Assembly (NCBI GenBank): GCA_964554015.1
Contig: CAZKMO010000146.1
Coordinates: 1-8,563 of the forward strand
DNA from: CAYUAG01 sp964554015
GTDB taxonomy: Bacteria > Zhuqueibacterota > QNDG01 > CAYUAG01
Length of the DNA: 8,563 nucleotides
Direction: 5' to 3'
The notes below the pieces were generated by a model, which was not told where the DNA came from, did no database searches, and saw only the letters and a list, made by a program, of their open reading frames with translations. Positions 1 through 5,723 of this stretch are shown here, one piece after another. The translations under genes were made by a program, and so were the position numbers. Every line of letters starts with the position of its first letter. The stretch's first letter is position 1.

Positions 1-2
1 AA

Positions 3-419
3 AGTACCTATGCCACAAATTTTGTATCACTTTTTGTGGGAGAAATTGAGAATGGAAATCACCTTTTTTATATAAATGCAGGGCATCCACCCCCTTTTGT
101 CGTCTGCGGGGACATGGTTAATAATCTGGAAGCAACTGGCATTACCTTGGGATTTATGCCAGAGATAGAATTGCAGCGAGATTTTTTGCTTTTAGAAAAA
201 AAATCCATTCTGGTTTTATATACTGATGGTTTGATTGAACGAGAAGGAGAATCAGGAGAACAGTATGGAATACAAAGACTGCAGCAGACAGTGATTAAGA
301 ATCAGGATAAAATGGCAAAGGAATTAGTACAACTGATTTTTAAAGAAGTATTTGAGTTTGGGAATCAGAAGAATTGGAATGATGATGTCACTTTAGTAAT
401 AATGAAAAGGGTGGAGTAG
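3..419 (+). CDS. SpoIIE/RsbU-type PP2C serine phosphatase, C-terminal fragment (5' end outside window)
   Basis: The frame is open from the left edge to the TAG at 417-419, so only the last 138 codons of a longer gene are present. A GTG at 36 is internal and not a start, because recognisable family sequence (YATNFVSLFVGEI) already lies upstream of it. Visible motifs are INAGHPPPF (about 72-98), matching the NAGHNPP signature, then YTDGLIER (219-242), then DDVTLVIMKR near the end. The aspartates of YTDG and DDVT are expected metal ligands of PP2C-like enzymes. Known members of this family (RsbU, RsbP, SpoIIE) dephosphorylate phosphoserine on anti-anti-sigma proteins, often under control of an N-terminal sensor domain. 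That sensor region, and so the input signal, is outside the window. No partner-switching gene follows it here. The family call is secure; the substrate is inferred. Confidence 0.88.
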   Translation, partial: STYATNFVSLFVGEIENGNHLFYINAGHPPPFVVCGDMVNNLEATGITLGFMPEIELQRDFLLLEKKSILVLYTDGLIEREGESGEQYGIQRLQQTVIKNQDKMAKELVQLIFKEVFEFGNQKNWNDDVTLVIMKRVE

Positions 420-430
420 ATTTTAAGAAT

Positions 431-497
431 ACTGTATAAAAGCTTCCTTTTTGGCATCCGTTATCATTATTAGGATTTTAATTATTATTTATACAGT
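431..497. repeat. Inverted repeat with 10-bp perfect arms and a long spacer
   Basis: ACTGTATAAA at 431-440 is the exact reverse complement of TTTATACAGT at 488-497, with 47 bases between. It starts 12 bases after the phosphatase stop and is followed by a pyrimidine-rich stretch (about 499-518). The arms are mostly A/T and the spacer is too long for a normal intrinsic terminator. It could be a weak transcript-end structure, a two-site operator, or chance in AT-rich DNA. Confidence 0.35.
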
Positions 498-507
498 TAA
501 TCTTTTC

Positions 508-534
508 TTGCCTTTTACCCAATAAATATATAAT
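508..534 (+). promoter_or_regulatory. Possible sigma-70-type promoter for the lipoprotein-protease unit
   Basis: A perfect TATAAT lies at 529-534 and TTGCCT (4 of 6 to TTGACA) at 508-513, separated by 15 bases, which is shorter than the usual 16-18. Transcription would begin near 541, leaving a leader of about 15 bases before the ATG at 556. That would exclude the AAGG at 537-540 from the mRNA. The perfect -10 is suggestive, but such hexamers occur by chance in DNA this AT-rich. Confidence 0.3.
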
Positions 535-555
535 TTAAGGCAATGAAAATTAATT

Positions 556-882
556 ATGAGATTAACCATGCTTGGTAAGAGAATTTTAATATCTTTATTT
601 TTACTGGTTATGATTAATTGTTCCTTTTTTCAGTCTTCCGGTAAAGATGAAAAACTTAAAGGAAAGATTTATATAACCGGAAATGAGCCTTTTACTCGGC
701 TTGCCTTGAAAGATAGAAAAGGAAATGTTTATTATCTTCAATATGAAAAGAATATGAAAGAGCAACTCTGGGAATTACAGGGGAAAGCAGTGGTAATTTA
801 CTATGTAAGTATTGATTCCAATGAAGCTGGTAAATTTGTTAAGGTAAAAAAATTTAAAGTGATAAATAAGGAGTATAAATAA
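556..882 (+). CDS. Small putative lipoprotein of unknown function, coupled to the protease gene
   Basis: This 108-residue protein has a typical export signal: basic residues (R2, K8, R9), then a hydrophobic stretch (ILISLFLLVMI) ending at Cys22. The sequence before the cysteine (V-M-I-N-C) is an imperfect lipobox, so lipidation is likely but not certain. After the signal, a region of about 85 residues alternates short hydrophobic strands with charged turns (KGKIYITGNEPF, KGNVYYLQY, LQGKAVVIYYV, KFVKVKKFKV). This pattern would suit a single small beta-barrel such as an OB-like fold; that is inference. I do not recognise a named family. ATG 568 is an in-frame alternative start; neither start has a strong Shine-Dalgarno. 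The TAA stop (880-882) shares its last base with the ATG of the metalloprotease gene, so the two are probably translated together. A role on the cell surface beside that exported protease is plausible but unproven. Confidence 0.72.
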   Translation: MRLTMLGKRILISLFLLVMINCSFFQSSGKDEKLKGKIYITGNEPFTRLALKDRKGNVYYLQYEKNMKEQLWELQGKAVVIYYVSIDSNEAGKFVKVKKFKVINKEYK

Positions 883-3164
883 TGAAAAAGAACTTATTAT
901 TTTTAGCAGTGGTGTTGATTTTTATTTTTACTTTTGTGGTGTTAGTGAATGCGCAGAGTAGAAATATTAGTATTAATAAAGCAGAATTGGTTAAGGAAAG
1001 TATGCAAGTAAATAGAAAATTAGGAGCCATACCAGGATCAATGGTTTTATACGAGCAAGAAAAGAAAATAACCGAATATGTTAGAAAACATCCTGAAATT
1101 CTGGAAAAACTGAGAAGGGCTAAACCCACTGGCTGGAATTTTAACATTGGTGATACTCATACCTGGTGGGCAACAAATATGAGTACAAGTACTGAATATG
1201 AGGTAGAATCAACCTGTAGAGCGGTAGGGGAACATTGTTATGTGTTTGTACAGGATTCACAATGGCTAAATGGCGGAAACGGCAGAGTTAATCAGGCAGC
1301 GGTTGATTCCCTAAAGAAATATTTTGATTCCCAGACTCCTCAAGATCCCAATAAAGGAATTTATGAAACAGATGTGGAAACCTTTGGAACACCTCCTGAT
1401 TATGATAGCGATCCCAAGATAGTTATTTTAGTACTGGATATTCAGGATGCCTTTGCCCCGGGGAGTGGATGGGTGGGAGGATATTTCTTTTCCATAAATC
1501 AATATCCTGATTTAACCTTTACCGGGCGGAGAAGCAATGAAGCAGAAATATACTATATTGATTCGGATCCAACTGACCTGAATGACAACGATGGATTATC
1601 AGGAGCATTAAGTACTACTGCTCATGAATTTCAACATATGATCCATTGGGGAAAAGATCAATTTGAGATGACCTTTATAGATGAAGGATGCGCTACGGTA
1701 GCTGAAGTAGTGTGCGGCTTTCCCATATATTCCCAAAGCGATTTCATAAGTAATCCTAACCGATATCTTTTCGAATGGGCCATGAGCAGCAGTACGGATG
1801 TCTTTCAAGATTATGCCCGGGCAGCCCGCTGGACAGTTTATTTGAAGGAGCAGTTCCCCAATAATTATTTACGTAAACTGGTGGCAGAGACCGAACAAGG
1901 TATACAGGGGATAAATGAAGCTTTGAAATCTTATACTCCTTCCACTTCCAGGCGATTTAGGGATATATTTGAAGACTGGTGTATTGCCAATTATCTTAAC
2001 GATAAAAACGTGGATAATGCCTATGGATATGATTATTCTCCTCTTTCTGTGGTTGTCCCCAAAAAAACCTATGTAAATCCCAATGTTTCAACTACCCAGG
2101 ATACTGTCCAAAATTTAGCAGCCCAGTATATTCGTTTTTTAGGAGGCAAGAACTTATCCATTACCTTTAATACCTTATCAGATTCTGTAGTTATTAAGGC
2201 TTTAAAAATAGGGAGTACAGTTGTAGAGGATGTTCCCCTAAATACTGAATATACTGTTCCCGATTATGGCACTACTTATTCGGAAGTTACTTTTGTGGTA
2301 ATTAATAAAAAAAGAAATTCAGAGGTAAAATATAACTATACAGCATCAGGGGAAGTACCACAACAAGCTCAGCAAATAGCTTATGATGACGGAGAGCCGG
2401 AAGGTTATTTACAATTATCTGTAGGTGATACTATTGCTGTTATCTTTGATGGACTGGCTGGTACTACTCTTGATAGTGTAAGAGTAGCTTTCAGAAGAGC
2501 AGGTACCATCACCATGGGAGTTAGTAGATATGCTGTTTATGGATCTAGTTTTATTGGCCAAGAATTAGTTCCTCCCATGACCGTGCAATGTTTTTCTGAA
2601 TCACCTTATCCTTACCCTGTTCCTTATGAAAATTGGGTCGGAGTTGATTTAACTTCTTATGAAGTAGATGCAAGTTTAGATTTTATTGTCTGGTTTAAAG
2701 TAACTAATTCTGATGCCCCCGCGGTCATGATCAGTGTCGAACCTGATAATGGAGATTATCACAGTTTTACCTATTCTCAAGATCATGGGAAATGGTTGAG
2801 ATATGTTGACTCAGAAGAGAATCCCTATAACTATTTAGTGCATTCCTATTTAGGAATATCTACAACTATTGAAGAAAAGCAATTATTATCCTCTATTCCC
2901 GATGAATACAGCCTGTCTCAGAACTATCCAAACCCCTTTAATCCCATTACCACCATAAAATACGGTCTTCCGGAATCAGGCCAGGTTAAACTGATTGTTT
3001 ATGATATTAAAGGAAGAGAAGTAATGAAGCTGGTTGAAGAAGAGAAGGGAGCTGGTTTTCATACGGTTGATTTTGATGGTTCTCGACTGGCCAGCGGAAT
3101 ATATTTTTATCGCTTACAGAGTAAGAATTTTCAGCAGATAAGAAAGATGATGATAATTAAGTAG
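882..3164 (+). CDS. Secreted zinc metalloprotease with C-terminal FlgD-like/Por-type sorting domain
   Basis: A 760-residue exported protein. The start is supported by AAGGAG at 868-873, 8 bases upstream. Residues 1-24 form a signal peptide (KK, long hydrophobic core, VNA before Gln25). Residues 25 to about 85 look like a propeptide-like helical segment. The catalytic region carries HEFQHMIH at 248-255: His248 and His252 should bind zinc and Glu249 should be the catalytic base. DEG at 267-269 probably supplies a third, glutamate ligand, with another Glu at 275. This resembles M30/M6-like neutral metallopeptidases; the exact family is uncertain. Cys112, Cys119, Cys270 and Cys278 could form disulfides outside the cytoplasm. 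From about 495 to 665 lies a probable beta-sandwich domain starting near AYDDGEPEG (500-508). Residues 674-760 form the common SLSQNYPNPFNP...YDIKGREV...ASGIYFYRL domain, which in Bacteroidota directs type IX secretion and in other phyla is read as FlgD-like Ig. The peptide substrate is unknown. Confidence 0.85.
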   Translation: MKKNLLFLAVVLIFIFTFVVLVNAQSRNISINKAELVKESMQVNRKLGAIPGSMVLYEQEKKITEYVRKHPEILEKLRRAKPTGWNFNIGDTHTWWATNMSTSTEYEVESTCRAVGEHCYVFVQDSQWLNGGNGRVNQAAVDSLKKYFDSQTPQDPNKGIYETDVETFGTPPDYDSDPKIVILVLDIQDAFAPGSGWVGGYFFSINQYPDLTFTGRRSNEAEIYYIDSDPTDLNDNDGLSGALSTTAHEFQHMIHWGKDQFEMTFIDEGCATVAEVVCGFPIYSQSDFISNPNRYLFEWAMSSSTDVFQDYARAARWTVYLKEQFPNNYLRKLVAETEQGIQGINEALKSYTPSTSRRFRDIFEDWCIANYLNDKNVDNAYGYDYSPLSVVVPKKTYVNPNVSTTQDTVQNLAAQYIRFLGGKNLSITFNTLSDSVVIKALKIGSTVVEDVPLNTEYTVPDYGTTYSEVTFVVINKKRNSEVKYNYTASGEVPQQAQQIAYDDGEPEGYLQLSVGDTIAVIFDGLAGTTLDSVRVAFRRAGTITMGVSRYAVYGSSFIGQELVPPMTVQCFSESPYPYPVPYENWVGVDLTSYEVDASLDFIVWFKVTNSDAPAVMISVEPDNGDYHSFTYSQDHGKWLRYVDSEENPYNYLVHSYLGISTTIEEKQLLSSIPDEYSLSQNYPNPFNPITTIKYGLPESGQVKLIVYDIKGREVMKLVEEEKGAGFHTVDFDGSRLASGIYFYRLQSKNFQQIRKMMIIK

Positions 3165-3245
3165 AATTATTGTTTTCATTGGTTGAAAAAAAACATTTTG
3201 GGTAGGCTACATTATTATCATCAGGGAGTAAACACATTTAGTTTT

Positions 3246-3273
3246 TAGAAATTAGAAGATAGAAGTTAGATTT
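3246..3273. repeat. Four heptad tandem repeats, consensus TAGAARN
   Basis: Consecutive 7-base units read TAGAAAT (3246-3252), TAGAAGA (3253-3259), TAGAAGT (3260-3266) and a degenerate TAGATTT (3267-3273). They lie in the 249-base gene-free gap between the protease and fni. Apart from these units, the inverted repeat and a possible promoter, I see nothing else in that gap. The repeat may be a fragment of a genome-wide heptad family, which one window cannot show. Confidence 0.6.
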
Positions 3274-3344
3274 TTGAACTTTAGCTTGAGTTTGATTGTA
3301 CTATTATTGGTAATGCGAAAGAATATTTTCTAACTTCTATTTTC
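3255..3344. repeat. Inverted repeat, 15 of 16 bases paired, one arm within the heptad array
   Basis: The left arm GAAGATAGAAGTTAGA (3255-3270) pairs with the right arm TCTAACTTCTATTTTC (3329-3344) with a single mismatch; the spacer is 58 bases. The right arm therefore contains heptad units in opposite orientation. The two together could fold as a long-looped hairpin between the protease and fni, or could be the ends of a small non-coding repeat element. No run of T suitable for an intrinsic terminator follows directly. Confidence 0.55.
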
Positions 3345-3350
3345 ATTTAC

Positions 3351-3356
3351 TATACT
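3351..3356 (+). promoter_or_regulatory. Possible -10 element upstream of fni
   Basis: TATACT (5 of 6 to TATAAT) lies 57 bases upstream of the fni start, just after the right arm of the inverted repeat. No good -35 hexamer sits 16-18 bases upstream (the sequence there is near TTCTAA). The 249-base gap makes an independent promoter for fni likely, but this exact site is a weak guess. Confidence 0.22.
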
Positions 3357-3413
3357 TACCTGAATTTATAACTGTAATGTATAACTATTCCAGATTCCAG
3401 GAAAAATTATTTA

Positions 3414-4430
3414 ATGAGTATTGCATCCCGAAAAAAAGAGCATATTAAAATTTGTTTGAAGGAAGATGTACGGTTTAAAAAGAAAACCACTGGTTTAGAA
3501 AAATATGATTTTATCCACTGTGCCCTCCCAGAAATAAATTTAAAGGATATCGATACGTCTATAACCTTATTTGGGAAAAAACTTTCTTTTCCTTTTTTTA
3601 TTGGTTCTCTTACCGGAGGATGGAAAGGTGCGGTTAAGATAAATAAATCTCTAGCCCACGTTTGTGAAAGTGAAGATATTGGTTTGGAAGTCGGAAGTCA
3701 GAGAAGCTTGTTGAAAGGTGATGAATATATCGATTCCTATCGAATTATTAGAGAAATTGCACCGCATTCCTTAGTAATTGGTAATATAGGAGCCCTGCAG
3801 ACGGTTCAATATCATAATATTGATGTATTAAAAAAACTGATGGATATTGTCCAGGCTGATGCTTTCAGTGTTCATATTAATCCTTTGCAGGAAGTACTGC
3901 AAACTGAGGGTGAATTTAATTTTAAAGGAATTTTAGCAGGAATTAAGAGGCTGGTTAATTCCTTCCCTATTCCCATAATAGCTAAAGAGGTCGGATGTGG
4001 AATATCTACTCAGGTAGCTCAACAACTGGCAAATGTGGGAGTATCATATATTAATATTGCCGGGGCAGGCGGAACCTCCTGGGCTGGAGTTGAATCTCTC
4101 AGAAATAAAAGAAATTTTCCTCTGCAGTTTTGGGATTGGGGAATACCGACAGCAAAAAGTATTACTATGGTAAGCAAGGTTAGGGGGATAAAGATTATTG
4201 CTTCTGGAGGATTGACCAACGGAATTGATATGGCAAAAACTTTAGCCTTAGGGGCAGTGTGCTGTAGTGCTGCTTTACCCGTATTAAGAAAGTTGAATAA
4301 AAAGGGAATTAAAGGAGTAGTAAAAATGATACGTCAATGGAAAGAAGAATTAACCCTTTCCCTGTTTCTTACTGGAAGTAGTAATATACAGGCTGTCAGA
4401 CGTAAAGGAGTATTGTATATTGTTCAGTGA
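3414..4430 (+). CDS. fni: Type II isopentenyl-diphosphate delta-isomerase (FMN-dependent)
   Basis: This 338-residue protein matches the FMN- and NAD(P)H-dependent isomerase that interconverts isopentenyl and dimethylallyl diphosphate in the cytoplasm. Family landmarks appear in order: RKKEH at 6-10, GSLTGG at 64-69, GLEVGSQR at 90-97, HINPLQE at 154-160 (Gln159 and Glu160 fit the substrate/Mg site), AKEVGCG with Lys191, GAGGTSW at 217-223, and ASGGLTNG at 263-270 near the FMN phosphate. Length is close to the usual 340-350 and no key motif is missing. GSLTGG replaces the more common GMTGG form. AGGA at 3399-3402 lies 11 bases before the ATG. The last 11 bases overlap the next gene, a prenyl synthase that uses its product, so the two form an isoprenoid operon. 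The type I (Nudix) isomerase is unrelated and excluded by these motifs. Confidence 0.95.
   Translation: MSIASRKKEHIKICLKEDVRFKKKTTGLEKYDFIHCALPEINLKDIDTSITLFGKKLSFPFFIGSLTGGWKGAVKINKSLAHVCESEDIGLEVGSQRSLLKGDEYIDSYRIIREIAPHSLVIGNIGALQTVQYHNIDVLKKLMDIVQADAFSVHINPLQEVLQTEGEFNFKGILAGIKRLVNSFPIPIIAKEVGCGISTQVAQQLANVGVSYINIAGAGGTSWAGVESLRNKRNFPLQFWDWGIPTAKSITMVSKVRGIKIIASGGLTNGIDMAKTLALGAVCCSAALPVLRKLNKKGIKGVVKMIRQWKEELTLSLFLTGSSNIQAVRRKGVLYIVQ
4404..4410 (+). promoter_or_regulatory. Ribosome binding site fixing a TTG start for the prenyl synthase
   Basis: AAAGGAG inside the end of fni lies 9 bases before TTG 4420. Another TTG at 4412-4414 is in a different frame, and no in-frame ATG or GTG lies close by, so the strong site supports the unusual TTG initiation codon. 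Confidence 0.7.
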
Positions 4431-5394
4431 AGCTATTAAAAAGTATATAAAAGAAGTAGATAAAATAATTGAAAACATCTTATTACATCGGAAGCCAACT
4501 TCTCTTTATGTACCCATGTATTATTTACTTGAAGCTGGGGGTAAAAGAATCCGACCGGTTTTGTTGATGCTCAGCTGCAGTGTGGTCGGCGGTAGGATTA
4601 AAGACTCTCTTAAAGCGGCGGCAGCTATCGAGTTACTCCATACCTTCACTTTGGTTCATGATGATATTATGGACAAGGATGATCTTCGCAGAGGTATGAA
4701 GACAGTGCATAGGAAATGGGATGATTCCACTGCCATATTAGCGGGAGACGGTTTGGTCACGGTCGCCTATCAAACTCTTTTAAAAACAAAAAGTGATAGA
4801 ATCAAAGATATTATGGAATGTTTTACGGATGGTCTTTTGGTTTTATGCGAAGGTCAGGCTCTGGATAAGGAGTTTGAAAAATCCGATAATGTTTCTCTGG
4901 AACAGTATGAGGATATGATTGGACGTAAAACTGCCAAATTAATGGAGGTTTCTTGTTTGATTGGGGGGATGATTGGTAAGGCTAGGGCAGGTGAATTGGA
5001 TAAATTAAAACAATTTTCTTTTTCCCTGGGCAAGGCTTTTCAAATCCAGGATGACCTTTTAGATGTAATGTCCCGCCAAGATATTGCAGGAAAACCTGTG
5101 GGCAGTGATATTATAGCTAAAAAGAAAACTTACTTAACGATTCATTTTCAAAAAAATTCTAATCCCCAGAACAGGGGAAAATTCAATGCTTTGTGGAAGA
5201 AAAAGAAAGTGGTTAAGTCTGATATTCAGGAAATTAGGGAATTATTTGTTTCAGCTGGGACTATCTCAGCAGCGAAGACAGCAATAGATGCCTTGATTAG
5301 AAATGCTTTAGACAATTTAGCTTACTTTAGAAGCTCGGATACGAGAGATCAATTGGAAAATGTAGTGTTGAAAATCAAGGAAAGAAATTCATAA
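4420..5394 (+). CDS. Short-chain polyprenyl diphosphate synthase, probably farnesyl/geranylgeranyl type
   Basis: This 324-residue trans-prenyltransferase condenses IPP with allylic diphosphates. Visible motifs: GGKRIRP at 40-46, the first aspartate-rich motif DDIMD at 81-85 followed by LRRG (89-92), GDGL after 107, and the second aspartate-rich motif DDLLD at 211-215, followed by GKPVGSDI and KKKTYL. The aspartates bind the Mg-diphosphate. The first motif has no two-residue insertion, unlike typical bacterial farnesyl synthases, and Phe76 lies five residues before Asp81. In archaeal geranylgeranyl synthases a Phe at this position blocks further chain growth, so I infer a C15-C20 product; octaprenyl-type enzymes usually have a small residue there. 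Translation starts at TTG, overlapping fni by 11 bases, which implies coupling with the isomerase supplying its substrates. Whether the product feeds quinones, carotenoids or another lipid is not shown here. Confidence 0.92.
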   Translation: MFSEAIKKYIKEVDKIIENILLHRKPTSLYVPMYYLLEAGGKRIRPVLLMLSCSVVGGRIKDSLKAAAAIELLHTFTLVHDDIMDKDDLRRGMKTVHRKWDDSTAILAGDGLVTVAYQTLLKTKSDRIKDIMECFTDGLLVLCEGQALDKEFEKSDNVSLEQYEDMIGRKTAKLMEVSCLIGGMIGKARAGELDKLKQFSFSLGKAFQIQDDLLDVMSRQDIAGKPVGSDIIAKKKTYLTIHFQKNSNPQNRGKFNALWKKKKVVKSDIQEIRELFVSAGTISAAKTAIDALIRNALDNLAYFRSSDTRDQLENVVLKIKERNS

Positions 5395-5402
5395 TCACCT
5401 TT

Positions 5403-5437
5403 TTGGATTATTAATAAATATTTAGTATATTAATAAT
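5403..5437. promoter_or_regulatory. AT-only palindrome overlapping a possible promoter before HPr
   Basis: ATTATTAATA (5407-5416) and TATTAATAAT (5428-5437) are perfect reverse complements with an 11-base loop, followed by TTT. Over the same bases TTGGAT (5403-5408, 3 of 6) and TATATT (5426-5431, 5 of 6) lie 17 bases apart, a promoter-like arrangement. A stem without G or C is a poor terminator. A promoter with a symmetrical operator is as likely, and both readings are weak. Confidence 0.38.
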
Positions 5438-5452
5438 TTTAAGAGGTAATAG

Positions 5453-5719
5453 ATGATCGAAGAAATATTGGTAATTACAAACACAATGGGACTCCATGCC
5501 AGGCCATCAGCAGTTTTTGTGGAGATCGCTTCGCAGTATGAATCCGATGTGGTAGTGGGTAAGGAAGGCCTGGAAGTAAATGGTAAAAGTATAATGGGAC
5601 TCTTAATGCTGGCTGCTGAAAAGGGCAGTAAAATTGTGTTAAGAGTAAAGGGAAAAGATGAGAAATCCGCTTTCAATGAACTTAAGAAGTTCTTGGAAGG
5701 TAAGTGCAATGAGGATTAA
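5453..5719 (+). CDS. ptsH: HPr phosphocarrier protein (PTS / catabolite control)
   Basis: This 88-residue protein is the usual HPr size. MGLHARPSA at 12-20 contains His15, the site phosphorylated by enzyme I with phosphoenolpyruvate, with Arg17 beside it. NGKSIMGLLML at 43-53 contains Ser46, which HPr kinase/phosphorylase modifies in Firmicutes and several other phyla. Presence of both sites suggests either sugar transport or a regulatory role; without enzyme I in view the two cannot be separated. AAGAGG at 5441-5446 lies 6 bases before the ATG. It is the first gene of a close run with the sugar-phosphate isomerase (4-base gap), metK and ahcY. The gene symbol follows general usage; paralogues such as Crh or NPr are distinguished by lacking His15 or Ser46 or by genome context, so ptsH is the better fit. 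Confidence 0.93.
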   Translation: MIEEILVITNTMGLHARPSAVFVEIASQYESDVVVGKEGLEVNGKSIMGLLMLAAEKGSKIVLRVKGKDEKSAFNELKKFLEGKCNED

Positions 5720-5723
5720 TAAT

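Noticed and set aside
543..578. 11-codon leader peptide before the lipoprotein
   Set aside because: The only nearby AAGG is 2 bases from its ATG, too close to act, and the peptide has no attenuation-like composition.
854..1147. 97-codon open frame on the - strand over the protease signal peptide
   Set aside because: Its hydrophobic character is a mirror of the AT-rich signal-peptide codons on the + strand; nothing independent supports it.
1623..1646. Metzincin (HExxHxxGxxH) reading of the protease site
   Set aside because: Only HEFQHMIH is present; the glycine and third histidine of the metzincin motif are absent, while a DEG glutamate follows as in gluzincins.
3173..3189. Hairpin TTTTCA/TGAAAA just after the protease stop as a terminator
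   Set aside because: The 6-base stem has only one G-C pair and no U-tract follows at the right distance; the A-run makes the match easy by chance.
5422..5709. 95-codon open frame on the - strand across HPr
   Set aside because: It is antisense to a clear HPr gene with intact His15 and Ser46 motifs, and its translation shows no recognisable domain.
5658..5723. N-terminal extension of the phosphoglucose/phosphomannose isomerase from ATG 5658
   Set aside because: It would overlap HPr by 62 bases in another frame, and its residues do not resemble the family N-terminus; 5724 or 5709 fits spacing and homology better.
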